Shown here in pieces: positions 25,084 to 34,198 of a stretch of 64,000 nt of DNA. Source of the DNA: Pseudomonadota bacterium (GTDB lineage: Bacteria > Pseudomonadota > Alphaproteobacteria > Rhizobiales > Rhizobiaceae). The stretch lies in assembly GCA_023451735.1 (NCBI GenBank), contig JAEXYH010000071.1, positions 124,001-188,000 of the forward strand. Direction: 5' to 3'. Made by a program: the position numbers and the translations under genes. The stretch's first letter is position 1. Each line of letters opens with the position of its first letter. Under the pieces are notes generated by a model, which ran no database searches, was not told the DNA's origin, and was given only the letters and a program-made list of their open reading frames with translations.

Positions 25084-25886
25084 GTCCGTCTCCCGGGCGA
25101 GCTATCGATCCAGGGAGCGGCTAGTCGCTGTACGGCCCATGTGGCGCTAAAGAGAAGTAGGGTCAGCAGCGAACTGACCAGAACGGCGGCCAGCACGAGG
25201 TCGGGGCGGAAATTGTTCTTCGCATTGAGCATGTAGATGCCGAGCCCTCTGGCGGCTCCGGCATATTCGGCAAAGATTGCCGCAACCACGGCATAGGTGA
25301 TGGAGATGCGCAGTCCGGCAAAAAAATAGGGCAGGGCGGAGGGTAAGCGGGCAAGCCGGAAGCGTTTCCAGCGGGATGCGCCCATGGAGGAAAGCAGGTC
25401 CTCGACTTCTCTTTCCGTCGAGGCATAGCCTTCGGCCAGAGCGACCAGCATTGGAAAGAATGTGACAAGCGCCACGAGCAGGATTTTCGGCAACAGGCCG
25501 AAGCCGAACCACAGCACGACCAGCGGTGCAATCGCCACCAGCGGCAAGGTTTGACTGGCGATGAATATGGGAAACAGTGCTCGGCGCATCAGAGACGAGA
25601 AATCGATCACCATCGAGAGCAGGAACGCCAGAACCAGCGAGAGCGAAAAACCCAGCAGGGTGGCTCGAAGCGTCGGCACGGTGTTGAGCCACAAGGCTTC
25701 ACGATTGAGCCAGGCCTGGTGAAGAACTTGCGACGGCGCAGGCAAGGTCGTTTCCGAAATGCCGGAAAAGCGGCAATAGATCTCCCATGCGAACACCAGA
25801 CTGCTCGCGGCGACGAGAGCCGGCATAGCCCGGAAGGCATGATTGCGGATCATACGGCCGCGCATGCGGAAAACGCTCGACGACAT
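25080..25886 (-). CDS. thiX: Thiamine-precursor ABC transporter permease, ThiX type
   Basis: The 268-residue membrane permease has about six helices and the conserved cytoplasmic loop EVEDLLSSMGASRWKRFRLARLP (equivalent to the EAA motif). It is the membrane channel of the ykoF-thiXZY system. It starts 18 bases after the ykoF stop and overlaps thiZ by 4 bases. Confidence 0.87.
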   Translation of the reverse strand: MSSSVFRMRGRMIRNHAFRAMPALVAASSLVFAWEIYCRFSGISETTLPAPSQVLHQAWLNREALWLNTVPTLRATLLGFSLSLVLAFLLSMVIDFSSLMRRALFPIFIASQTLPLVAIAPLVVLWFGFGLLPKILLVALVTFFPMLVALAEGYASTEREVEDLLSSMGASRWKRFRLARLPSALPYFFAGLRISITYAVVAAIFAEYAGAARGLGIYMLNAKNNFRPDLVLAAVLVSSLLTLLLFSATWAVQRLAAPWIDSSPGRRT

Positions 25887-25904
25887 CGAATTGTCCGTGA
25901 TGGG

Positions 25905-26513
25905 CTAGATGGCGCTCGGGCTGTTGGCCGAAACAGTCAGGTCGATGGTTACATGCCCCTGGGGTGGCCCAAATCGAACAAAAGCCTCGCCAACTGTTGC
26001 GAAAACCGGAGCGGCATCTCCGCGCAGCTTGGTGCAGAAATTCTTAGACCGGTCGAACACACCTGACGACTTGATGAAGTCGATACAGCCGTAGATCTCA
26101 TCCATGTGCTGGCCGATACCAAGCGTGTAGAGAGAAAATTGCGCTGCAGCCGGCTGGCCTGAAAGCGGAATGGAGGAGACCGCGGCCAAGGCCTGTGCCT
26201 TGCGCTCTTCGAGCGGCGCGAGCGGCCCAGTCATCTCGGGCACGTGGCAGATCGGATCATCCGGTTCGCCGGGGCAGCCGCGCGACAGGGTCGCATGCAT
26301 GACGCAATGCTTGCCCGATTTGGCTGCTGCGACGAAGAGGTCGCGCATCGCGGCAAGAACGATGTCAGGTGTTCCGACGAGAAGTGTCGAGATATCGTCC
26401 GTTTCGATCCTCAACTGATCCCGGTAGGGATCGAGCGCGGATAAGGCGTCGAGGATCACGTCGACGAAATCGTCGGACATCGGGTAAAGGGAAATCTGCG
26501 CGCCGGAAAACAT
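25905..26513 (-). CDS. ykoF: YkoF-family thiamine/HMP-binding protein
   Basis: The 202-residue protein contains two tandem copies of a ferredoxin-like thiamine-binding module: one starting AQISLYPMSDDFVDVIL, the second AAQFSLYTLGIGQHMDEI. In Bacillus YkoF this fold binds thiamine or hydroxymethylpyrimidine. It is the first gene after the TPP riboswitch and leads the thiXZY transporter genes. It has no signal peptide, so it should bind ligand in the cytoplasm after import. The exact role is not established. Confidence 0.88.
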   Translation of the reverse strand: MFSGAQISLYPMSDDFVDVILDALSALDPYRDQLRIETDDISTLLVGTPDIVLAAMRDLFVAAAKSGKHCVMHATLSRGCPGEPDDPICHVPEMTGPLAPLEERKAQALAAVSSIPLSGQPAAAQFSLYTLGIGQHMDEIYGCIDFIKSSGVFDRSKNFCTKLRGDAAPVFATVGEAFVRFGPPQGHVTIDLTVSANSPSAI

Positions 26514-26517
26514 CTTG

Positions 26518-26610
26518 CACCTCGCTCCGCTGGCATTATCCAGATCAGCTTAAGGGTCCACGGTCATTGCGACCGAATCTCAACCCCGGCAATACGGAGC
26601 ACCCCTGTTC
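26518..26610 (-). promoter_or_regulatory. TPP riboswitch (THI element)
   Basis: Read on the minus strand, the leader has GGGGTGC ahead of GGGGTTGAGA (P1/P2-P3 core). A variable stem GGTCGCAATGACC follows, then ACCCTTAAGCTGATCTGG and ATAATGCCAGCGGAGCGAGG, the hallmark 3' THI-box. It ends right at the ykoF start region, which suggests control of translation by hiding the ribosome site when TPP is bound. Confidence 0.93.
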
Positions 26611-26731
26611 GGCCCCTGATAGATCACTTGACCGGGGACTGGCAAGGGGGAGTGTTGAACGACCATTTCAAGCAGGCTACGAAGACCGGGTAAATTTGCT
26701 CCGGCCGATGGAGCTCCGGAGTTGTGCTTTC

Positions 26732-27394
26732 ATGCCTGCAAAACCCCAACAGCGTCGGAAAAACGATCCCGAGCGGACAAGAGCGGATATTCTTGATGCC
26801 GCGACCGAAGAATTTGCGACACACGGTCTTGCCGGCGGGCGTATAGACGCGATCGCCGAGAAGACACGCACCTCGAAGCGGATGATCTATTATTATTTCG
26901 GCGGCAAGGAGGACTTGTATCTGGCCGTGTTGGAGCGTTCCTATCGGCAGATAAGAACCCTGGAGGCCGATCTGCGGCTTGAGGCCCTGTCAGCGGAGGA
27001 GGCGTTACGCGCCCTCATCTGCGAAACCTTTGATTATGACGAAGCGCATCCTCACTTCATCCGTCTCGTCAGCAGCGAGAATATCAACTGCGCCGTCCAT
27101 ATGCGGCGTTCGGAAACTCTTCGCGACCTGAACATATCGATCATCGAGACACTTGAGAAAATCGTCGCAAGGGGTGTCAGAGACGGCGCCTTCCTTCGTA
27201 AGGCCGACGCTATCGATGTTCACATGCTGATCAGTGCCTTCTGTTTCTTTCGGGTCTCGAATCGATATACGTTCGGCACGATCTTCCGGCGCGATCTATC
27301 CGAGCCGCAGTTGATGGCCCGTCACAAGCAGATGATTTCGGACGCTGTCGTGAGCTACCTGAAGACGCCTGACGAGCAGCAAGCCCAAGCCTGA
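26732..27394 (+). CDS. TetR/AcrR-family transcriptional regulator
   Basis: The 220-residue regulator has an N-terminal TetR helix-turn-helix (RADILDAATEEFATHGLAGGRIDAIAEKTRTSKRMIYYYFGGKEDLY). An all-helical ligand-binding domain follows with EALRALICETFDYDEAHPHFIRLV, like the NicS/RutR-related group. ATG 26732 is chosen; ATG 26708 in the same frame is possible, and the frame further upstream is only the antisense of ykoF and the riboswitch. It precedes a siderophore receptor operon in the same direction, 180 bases away, but nothing in the sequence proves it controls it. The ligand is unknown. Confidence 0.85.
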   Translation: MPAKPQQRRKNDPERTRADILDAATEEFATHGLAGGRIDAIAEKTRTSKRMIYYYFGGKEDLYLAVLERSYRQIRTLEADLRLEALSAEEALRALICETFDYDEAHPHFIRLVSSENINCAVHMRRSETLRDLNISIIETLEKIVARGVRDGAFLRKADAIDVHMLISAFCFFRVSNRYTFGTIFRRDLSEPQLMARHKQMISDAVVSYLKTPDEQQAQA

Positions 27395-27576
27395 TCGGCG
27401 ATTGTGAGGCATTTGGGTCGCAGACCTTGTTGAAACGCTACAAAGACCGCCCGCCCTGCATTGACTCACTTTTCGGTGATCGATAATTCCTGAGTTTATG
27501 GATCATATTTATGGGTTTTCGCCGCTCTGCGCCGTGAAACCTTTATTTGGTTTGCATGCACTCAGGGGACATTTCC

Positions 27577-29706
27577 ATGTTTGGTTCAAATATTTTTAGT
27601 TCATTTGCAGGCAATGCCGCTAAAAGCCGCCGCTTGCTGGTCCTGTTGTCCAGCTGCGCTATTATCCTGCCGCTGCACGCACATGCGCAGACCGCCGGCG
27701 AGGCTGATGCGAGCACGACGCTGAAGCCGATCACACTGCAAGCGGATGGTTCTGCAGTCGGACCTGATTCGACGATTGTGGCGAAGAGTACGCGGACGGG
27801 TAGCAAGACGGACACGCCTATTCTGGATACCCCGGCTGCCGTTTCCGTGGTGACGCAGAAGGAACTGGATGAGCGTGGTGTGAAGACGTTTGACGAGGCG
27901 CTTTCTTATACGCCGGGTGTATTGACCGACGTCTACGGTTCTGACAACCGATACGATCATTACTTGATCCGCGGCTTCTACTCGACAGGACAGAGCACAT
28001 TTCTTGATGGTTTGCCGGTGCGCAGCATAAATTTCACGGGTAGCCGCATGGAGCCCTATGGGCTACAACGACTGGACGTGTTGAAAGGGGCAAATTCGAC
28101 ACTTTTCGGGATTTCGCAGCCCGGCGGCATAGTCAATGCTATCAGCAAGCGGCCACAGGATTATAAATTCGGCGAGGTCTACACGACTTTCGGTGAAGAT
28201 CATATCGAGACGGGGACCGATTTCGGTGGTCCGGTTGATCCCGATGGAATCTGGTCCTATCGACTGACCGCCAAGTGGCAGGACGCCAAACAGGGCATCG
28301 AATACAGCGAGGACGATCGCCTCTACGTTGCTCCTGCGCTGACATTCAGTCCGTCCGCCGATACGGATTTCACTCTGCTGACCAGCTTCAACAAACGAAA
28401 TGGCAGCACCTCGCACAGCATTCCATATCTTTCCGGCATCGACTCGGAGACCTTTTTGGGCGAGCCAGATTTCGACAATATGGATACGATCGAGCGGAAT
28501 ATCGGTTATGATTTCCGTCACGACTTCGGCAATGGCTTAGAATTCCGACAGAATGCCCGCTACACCAATCTCGATCTGACTTATGAAGGCGTTTATGCGA
28601 CCTCGTCTGACCCAACGGACGATCGCGGCGCCCTCGCCGTCTATGGGGAGGCGAAGCGTTTCGATATCGACAATCAGCTCCAATATGACGCGAGCTTTGG
28701 TCTTTTCGACAGCCGCACCCTCTTGGGGGTGAGCTATGAGCATGACAAAATGCGAGAGCGTCGTCTTGATGGCGCGGTGCCTGCTATAGACCCGTTCAAT
28801 CCCATCTATTCGGGTCGCGGTAGTATTGTATTCGGCCCGGCCTCGATAACGGAAGGAACGCAGACGACGAAGAGCATATATCTTCAAGAAGAGCTAACCT
28901 TCGACAAAAGTTGGATATTCACTCTCGGCGGACGTTACGATCATTCGGAGAGTGAAACTGGAAGCGATGAAGCAGTTGATGAGGCTTTCACGCCGCGTGC
29001 TGGCTTAACGTACAAAGCCACAGACGAGCTGTCGTTTTATGGTAGCTACAGCGAATCTTTCCAGCCGCTTGGAGCTAGCCGCGGTCTCTTGGTTGGTGAC
29101 GCGAAGCCGCAGGAGGGCACACAATACGAGGTGGGGATGAAATATCAGCCAACTGGCACGGATATGCTCTTCACGGCTGCGCTGTTCGATCTCACACAGA
29201 AGAATGTCTCGCAATATACTCCCGATTATTCGGCCCAGTATCAGATCGGAAAGATCAATGTCCGGGGCCTGGAGTTGGAGGCCAAAGTCGCTTTGGCCGA
29301 CCAGCTTAATCTGACAGCGGGTTACTCCTATTGGGATTCCGAGATCGAAGAAGATGTTCTTCCCGTAAATGTCGGGAAGCGTCCGGCACGAGTTCCCAAG
29401 AACATGGTCTCGCTTTGGGCAGACTATACAATTCCCGGGAACGGCATTCTCGGTGACCTGAACCTTGCTCTAGGCATGCGGTATCTTGGTCCGACATATG
29501 CTGATGACGCAAATACCATCGCCTTGGCATCGCGAACGCTGTTCGATGCAGCTATTCGCTACAAGGTCAGGGATGACGTGACGCTATCTCTTAATGCAAC
29601 CAACCTGTTTGACAAGGAATATGTCACGCATGTTGACACCTCCAGCAACTCGGCCTTCTACGGCGATCGTCGCAAGGTTCTGGGAACATTGAAATATACC
29701 TGGTAA
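27577..29706 (+). CDS. TonB-dependent siderophore receptor (FhuA-like)
   Basis: The 709-residue outer-membrane receptor has a signal peptide (about residues 1-38, ending HAHAQ). A plug domain follows (DTPAAVSVVTQKELDERGV, then YDHYLIRGFYSTGQSTFLDGLPV, RMEPYGLQRLDVLKGANSTLFG and QPGGIVNAISKRP), then a 22-strand barrel ending in the terminal aromatic TW. This pattern is of the ferrichrome/hydroxamate receptor class. ATG 27577 is preferred over earlier starts because AGGGGA sits 6 bases ahead. The four ABC importer genes follow directly after a terminator. The specific siderophore is not readable. Confidence 0.9.
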   Translation: MFGSNIFSSFAGNAAKSRRLLVLLSSCAIILPLHAHAQTAGEADASTTLKPITLQADGSAVGPDSTIVAKSTRTGSKTDTPILDTPAAVSVVTQKELDERGVKTFDEALSYTPGVLTDVYGSDNRYDHYLIRGFYSTGQSTFLDGLPVRSINFTGSRMEPYGLQRLDVLKGANSTLFGISQPGGIVNAISKRPQDYKFGEVYTTFGEDHIETGTDFGGPVDPDGIWSYRLTAKWQDAKQGIEYSEDDRLYVAPALTFSPSADTDFTLLTSFNKRNGSTSHSIPYLSGIDSETFLGEPDFDNMDTIERNIGYDFRHDFGNGLEFRQNARYTNLDLTYEGVYATSSDPTDDRGALAVYGEAKRFDIDNQLQYDASFGLFDSRTLLGVSYEHDKMRERRLDGAVPAIDPFNPIYSGRGSIVFGPASITEGTQTTKSIYLQEELTFDKSWIFTLGGRYDHSESETGSDEAVDEAFTPRAGLTYKATDELSFYGSYSESFQPLGASRGLLVGDAKPQEGTQYEVGMKYQPTGTDMLFTAALFDLTQKNVSQYTPDYSAQYQIGKINVRGLELEAKVALADQLNLTAGYSYWDSEIEEDVLPVNVGKRPARVPKNMVSLWADYTIPGNGILGDLNLALGMRYLGPTYADDANTIALASRTLFDAAIRYKVRDDVTLSLNATNLFDKEYVTHVDTSSNSAFYGDRRKVLGTLKYTW

Positions 29707-29720
29707 ATCGGCTCAAGTTC

Positions 29721-29759
29721 AGGCATTCCTCGGCGTAGTCGAGGGATGCCTTTGTTTTT
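29721..29759 (+). terminator. Rho-independent terminator after the siderophore receptor gene
   Basis: A 12-bp stem with one G-T pair (AGGCATTCCTCG / CGAGGGATGCCT) and a 7-base loop is followed by TTTGTTTTT. It begins 14 bases after the receptor stop. It probably lowers rather than abolishes read-through into the importer genes. Confidence 0.85.
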
Positions 29760-29827
29760 GCGATTTGATTTTGGCTTTTGCGCCATGGGGATCAATCAGA
29801 CCGCGGCAGATTGTGATAGGAAAAGCG

Positions 29828-30904
29828 ATGCGAAAGCTCGGTTCTGGCGAAGGCATGGCGAGTGCCGTTAACGAGATGAAACGCCGTCAACTTCTCAAGC
29901 GCATGGCGGGGATATCCGGGGGGCTTGCCGTGAGTGCCGGTCTGGATCCGTTCTTCTCTTCCATACGCACTGCTTTTGCTGAAGCAGAAGAACTGCGTTT
30001 CGAACATGTTTACGGCGAGACGGTCCTCTCCAAGCCGGCCGAACGTGTCGTATCCCTGGGCTACAACGTCCATGATGCGCTTCTGGCGCTTGATGTCGTG
30101 CCTGTCGGAATTCGCCAGTGGTTCGGTAACCAGCCTTACGGTGTCTGGCCATGGGCTCAATCCCGTCTCGGTGATGCCAAGCCTCAGCTCATTTCGGGCG
30201 AGGTTTCGATGGAGGTGGTTGCGGGACTGCAACCCGATCTGATCGTTGCTGTGGGGGCGGGCATATCGAAGGACGAATATGACGTCCTGTCCCAGATCGC
30301 GCCGGTGCTGATGCAGCCGAAGGACAAGCCGGCCTATGGCACGGGCTGGGATGAGCTGACCCTGATGCTGGGCAGGGCTGTCGGCAAAACGGAACTTGCC
30401 GAGAAACGCATCGCGGAGGTCGAGGCGAAGTTTCAGGCGGTGCGCGAAGCGCATCCCGACTGGAGCGGCATGACGGCGGTCTGCGCCTATAATTTCGGCG
30501 GCGAGACCGGTGCTTTCATCGGTTCCGATACCCGGGCGACGTTCCTGTCCGAGCTGGGCTTCAAGCCGACCCAGAAAATCATGTCGCTTTCGGAGACACA
30601 AGGGTTTTATGCACGGCTGTCACCCGAGGACCTGTCCCCTCTGGATGCAGACCTTCTGATCTGGGTATCCACCTCGGACAAAGTGCCGGATATTCAGGCC
30701 TTGCCGCTTCGCAAGACGCTTCGTGCGCATACCGAAGGGCGTGAAGTTTTTGCCGGTGAAATTATGGCTGCAGCTTTGAGTTTCGGCAGCGTTCTCTCCT
30801 TGCCCTATGCTCTCGACGTCTTGAAGGATGATATCGCCCTGGCGGTCGATGGTGATCCCAAGACATCGGTTGCCTCCAGCATGGCGGCGGGATTGGCGCC
30901 TTGA
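29828..30904 (+). CDS. Siderophore ABC transporter substrate-binding protein (FecB/FhuD family)
   Basis: The 358-residue class III periplasmic binding protein has a twin-arginine-like leader (MKRRQLLKRMAGISGGLAVSAG). The core has AERVVSLGYNVHDALLALDVVPVGI, ISGEVSMEVVAGLQPDLIVAVG and a late DADLLIWVS. ATG 29828 with AGGA ahead is preferred, but ATG 29879 (MKRRQ) would begin nearer the leader. It collects the ferri-siderophore released by the TonB receptor. It overlaps the next gene by 4 bases. Confidence 0.85.
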   Translation: MRKLGSGEGMASAVNEMKRRQLLKRMAGISGGLAVSAGLDPFFSSIRTAFAEAEELRFEHVYGETVLSKPAERVVSLGYNVHDALLALDVVPVGIRQWFGNQPYGVWPWAQSRLGDAKPQLISGEVSMEVVAGLQPDLIVAVGAGISKDEYDVLSQIAPVLMQPKDKPAYGTGWDELTLMLGRAVGKTELAEKRIAEVEAKFQAVREAHPDWSGMTAVCAYNFGGETGAFIGSDTRATFLSELGFKPTQKIMSLSETQGFYARLSPEDLSPLDADLLIWVSTSDKVPDIQALPLRKTLRAHTEGREVFAGEIMAAALSFGSVLSLPYALDVLKDDIALAVDGDPKTSVASSMAAGLAP

Positions 30905-31887
30905 AGGCTGCTATCGGGCTCCTTTTGCTATTTTTCGTTGCTATCGCGCTGACACTGGTTGTGGGTGTTCGCGATGCCGGGATTTCCGATATCTGGGACG
31001 CTCTTTTTGCCTTCAATGCCAACGACCCGACGCATGCCGTCATCCGGTCTGTTCGCGTACCACGCCTTGTCGCAGGCCTTGTTGCCGGCGCGGGCCTCGG
31101 GATGGCTGGCACCGTCATGCAGGCTGTGACGCGCAATCCGCTGGCCGATCCCGGCCTTCTCGGCGTCAATGCCGGGGCCGCCTTTGCCGTGGTTATCGGT
31201 GCGCTTCTGACCGGTTATTCCGATAGCGGCATGATGGCCGCTCTAGCTTTTCCGGGAGCTGCGATTGCCTCAATCGCCGTCTTTCTTGTCGGCGGAGCCC
31301 GAAGCGGAGCAGGCAGTCCAGTCCGTTTGACGCTCGCGGGCATCGCAATCAATGCGCTGCTCCTTTCGCTGGTCTCGGCGGTCATTCTTTCACGCGCCGA
31401 GACGCTTGAGATCTTCCGCTTCTGGGTCACAGGCTCGCTCGCGCAGGCCAATACACGTCCGCTCGAGGCGATGTTTGTTGCGCTTGTTCTGGGAGCCGCA
31501 ATCGCGGCGGTCATTGCCCCCCGTATCGAAGCCCTTGCTCTCGGTTCCTCGCTGGCGCGCGGTCTTGGAACCAAACCCGGTGCGGTACAGGTTTCTGCGC
31601 TTGCTGCAATCATGCTGATGACCGGGGCTGCGGTCGCCGTGGCGGGGCCGATTGCGTTTGTCGGGCTGGTGGTTCCGCCTCTTGCCCGGCGTATCAGCCG
31701 GCATGTTTTGCGCCGGGAACTCCTGGTCTCGGCAATTCTCGGAGGGTCGATGATCCTGCTTGCCGATACTGCGGGCCGTCTGGTTGTGGCGCCTGCCGAA
31801 ATCCGCGTTGGCATCATGACGGCACTGGTTGGTGCTCCGGTTTTCATCTTCGTCGTGCGCCGCCTGAGACCCGGAGCGCTGACATGA
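30901..31887 (+). CDS. Siderophore ABC transporter permease 1 (FecCD family)
   Basis: The 328-residue FecCD-type permease has about ten helices. It has VRSVRVPRLVAGLVAGAGLGMAG near residues 42-64, RNPLADPGLLGVNAGA, and the ATPase-contact GLVVPPLARR region. The start TTG overlaps the preceding stop (TTGA). It forms the channel with the second permease. Confidence 0.88.
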   Translation: MKAAIGLLLLFFVAIALTLVVGVRDAGISDIWDALFAFNANDPTHAVIRSVRVPRLVAGLVAGAGLGMAGTVMQAVTRNPLADPGLLGVNAGAAFAVVIGALLTGYSDSGMMAALAFPGAAIASIAVFLVGGARSGAGSPVRLTLAGIAINALLLSLVSAVILSRAETLEIFRFWVTGSLAQANTRPLEAMFVALVLGAAIAAVIAPRIEALALGSSLARGLGTKPGAVQVSALAAIMLMTGAAVAVAGPIAFVGLVVPPLARRISRHVLRRELLVSAILGGSMILLADTAGRLVVAPAEIRVGIMTALVGAPVFIFVVRRLRPGALT

Positions 31888-32891
31888 GTGTTGCAGGTTC
31901 CGGGAGGAAGATTGCGAGAGGATGGGCGCTTCTGAGCGTCCTGCTTCTTGCTGCGGTTCTTCTTTCGCTGACGGTCGGGCAGATTATGGTCACGCCTGCC
32001 GAACTCCTGCGCGGACTGATGACCGGAACCGGGCCGGGATCACTGACCTTGCGGGTTCTGCGCGGTCCATCGACATTGACAGCCTTTGGGGCGGGGGCGG
32101 TTTTGGGGGCATCGGGAACGATCTTCCAGATACTTCTGCGCAATCCACTCGCAGCGCCGGATGTGATGGGTTTCATGTCCGGGGCAGGCTGTGCCGTGGT
32201 TGCCGGAGTTGCCTTTGGACTTCTCATTCCCTTGCCGATTCTTGCTGCAGTCGGCGGGCTTGTGGCTGCAGTTATGGTTGCAGGGCTGTCGTTTCATCGC
32301 GGCGGTAAACAATCGCCGCTGACGCTGATCCTTGTCGGTATCGGCATAGGCTTCTTCGCCTCCGCCGTCAGCAGCTTCCTGGTGATCCGAATGCCGCCTC
32401 AGGAGGCGGCCGATGCCCAGCGCTGGCTCACCGGATCGCTCGCTGCGCGCAATTGGGGGCACGTCCTGCAGGTTTTCGGGCTGGGGGCGCTGCTCCTCGT
32501 CGTACTCGCCTTGCAGGTCCGGGCCATGGCGCTTCTCGAACTGGGCGACGAACTCGCGGCGGGTCTCGGTGCGCGTGTCGAGCGTGCTCGATACGGGCTG
32601 ATCTGCACTGGGGTTCTTCTTGCAGCAGTCGGCGTGGCCGTTGCGGGGCCGGTTCCTTTCGTCGCCATGATGGCCGGGCCACTCGGCATGCGGATTGCCG
32701 GTGTCAAACATCCGGCTTCGCGCCTCACGGCCGCAGCCATCGCCGGAGCGACGATTACCGTTCTCGCGGAAGTCATCTCGCGCTCGGCAATCCCCGGCCT
32801 GCAATTGCCGGTCGGTGTCATGACCGGAATCATGGGGGCGCCATATCTGCTGTGGCTTCTCTGGAAAGAAGTGGAGGCAGGAGAAGTATGA
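31884..32891 (+). CDS. Siderophore ABC transporter permease 2 (FecCD family)
   Basis: The 335-residue FecCD permease is related to its upstream neighbour: LTLRVLRGPSTLTAFGAGAVLGASG, LRNPLAAPDVMGFMSGA, and VAGPVPFVAMMAGPLGMRI. Having two different permease genes is normal for FhuB/FecCD systems made as separate chains. It overlaps both neighbours by 4 bases (ATGA), so the operon is tightly coupled. Confidence 0.88.
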   Translation: MSVAGSGRKIARGWALLSVLLLAAVLLSLTVGQIMVTPAELLRGLMTGTGPGSLTLRVLRGPSTLTAFGAGAVLGASGTIFQILLRNPLAAPDVMGFMSGAGCAVVAGVAFGLLIPLPILAAVGGLVAAVMVAGLSFHRGGKQSPLTLILVGIGIGFFASAVSSFLVIRMPPQEAADAQRWLTGSLAARNWGHVLQVFGLGALLLVVLALQVRAMALLELGDELAAGLGARVERARYGLICTGVLLAAVGVAVAGPVPFVAMMAGPLGMRIAGVKHPASRLTAAAIAGATITVLAEVISRSAIPGLQLPVGVMTGIMGAPYLLWLLWKEVEAGEV

Positions 32892-33667
32892 CCGAAACCG
32901 GGCTGACCACCACATCACTCACGCTCGGCTACCGAGAGCGTGTGGTCATCCGCGGGCTTTCCATAGCCGTGCCGGATCAGCGCGTGACCTCGATCCTCGG
33001 GCCAAACGGCTGTGGCAAATCGACCTTTCTCAAAGCTCTGGCCCGGCTCATTGCACCGGCCTCTGGTCAGGTGCTTCTCTCCGGAGACGATATCGGCAAG
33101 ATCGACACCCGTGTGCTGGCACGCCGCCTGTCCATCCTTCCGCAATCGCCGAAAGCGCCGGAAGGCATCACGGTCTCCGATCTCGTCAGGCGGGGGCGAA
33201 CACCCTGGCGCGGGTTGCTTGCGCCATGGAGTGAAGAAGACGCCAGAGTATGCCAGCAGGCGCTTGAGCAGGTGGGGCTAAGCGACCTTGCCGATCGACC
33301 GATCGATGAACTGTCCGGCGGTCAGCGCCAGCGGGCATGGATTGCGCTCGTGCTGGCACAGAATACACCTTATCTGCTGCTCGATGAGCCGACGACGTGG
33401 CTCGACCTCGCGCACCAGCTTGAAGTTCTTTCGCTGTTGCAACAACGTAATCGCGATCATGGAACGACGGTCGTCACCGTGCTTCACGACCTCAATCTGG
33501 CCGTGCGGTTCTCCGATCATCTCATTCTGTTCGGCGGTAGCGGGCTGGTGGCTGCGGGTAAGCCGGAGAATGTCATTACCCCGGAAAATCTGCAGGTTGC
33601 CTTCGGCCTCAAGGCACTGGTCATGCCGGATCCATTAACCGGGCGACCGATGATCGTACCCTACTAA
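32888..33667 (+). CDS. Siderophore ABC transporter ATP-binding protein (FecE/FhuC family)
   Basis: The 259-residue ABC ATPase has Walker A GPNGCGKS at residues 39-46, signature LSGGQRQR, Walker B YLLLDEP and switch histidine in VTVLHDLNLA. AGGAG precedes ATG 32888, and the start overlaps the permease stop (ATGA). The frame is open further upstream but that is a shadow of the permease gene. Last gene of the siderophore import operon. Confidence 0.9.
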   Translation: MTETGLTTTSLTLGYRERVVIRGLSIAVPDQRVTSILGPNGCGKSTFLKALARLIAPASGQVLLSGDDIGKIDTRVLARRLSILPQSPKAPEGITVSDLVRRGRTPWRGLLAPWSEEDARVCQQALEQVGLSDLADRPIDELSGGQRQRAWIALVLAQNTPYLLLDEPTTWLDLAHQLEVLSLLQQRNRDHGTTVVTVLHDLNLAVRFSDHLILFGGSGLVAAGKPENVITPENLQVAFGLKALVMPDPLTGRPMIVPY

Positions 33668-33787
33668 TCCGTATTCCACTTCGTCATTCCGGATGACTGC
33701 CGTATAGGCTTATATTTGTGATTTGAAGGAGGCGGAACCAAAGACGGTTTCGGGAATTCTGATACCGGATCGGAAGGGCTAGGCGGA

Positions 33788-34198
33788 ATGTTACCTGCAT
33801 TTTTCTCAGGGGCGGTGGGGGCCGAGAAAGTACCTATACGGGTTCTCATCGCCGAGGATGAATTTCTCCTGCGCCTCGATGCCGCCGAGAGCATGCGGCG
33901 GCTTGGCTGGGAAGTGGTGGAAGTGTCCTCCGCCGATGAAGCCATGGAACTCCTCCGTTACCGCGTGACCTTCGATCTTCTTCTGACCGATACCGATATG
34001 CCGGGGCAGGCGGATGGGCTGGATCTGGCGCGTTATGTGAGAACAACCCTTCCAGAAATGAAAATAGTGATCATGTCGGAAGAGCGTGGAGCGCAGGTTA
34101 TCGATCCGGCATTGTGTGAACTCGTTCTGGCGAAGCCGGTCTGGAACGTTGGTGACATTCTGATCAAGTTGGTGGAGGCAAATCAAAATGCAGGCTGA
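33788..34198 (+). CDS. Stand-alone response-regulator receiver protein
   Basis: The 136-residue CheY-like receiver has no output domain. The core residues are intact: E23/D24 acidic pocket, phospho-acceptor D68 (LLLTDTDMPG), S97 in place of Thr, and K116 in LAKPV. Single-domain receivers of this kind are common in rhizobia and pass phosphate between systems. It overlaps the next receiver by 11 bases, so the pair is probably co-expressed. No kinase is adjacent. Confidence 0.82.
   Translation: MLPAFFSGAVGAEKVPIRVLIAEDEFLLRLDAAESMRRLGWEVVEVSSADEAMELLRYRVTFDLLLTDTDMPGQADGLDLARYVRTTLPEMKIVIMSEERGAQVIDPALCELVLAKPVWNVGDILIKLVEANQNAG

Noticed and set aside
26369..26731. Long N-terminal extension of the TetR regulator
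   Set aside because: It is antisense to ykoF and to the TPP riboswitch, and the TetR fold begins just after ATG 26732.
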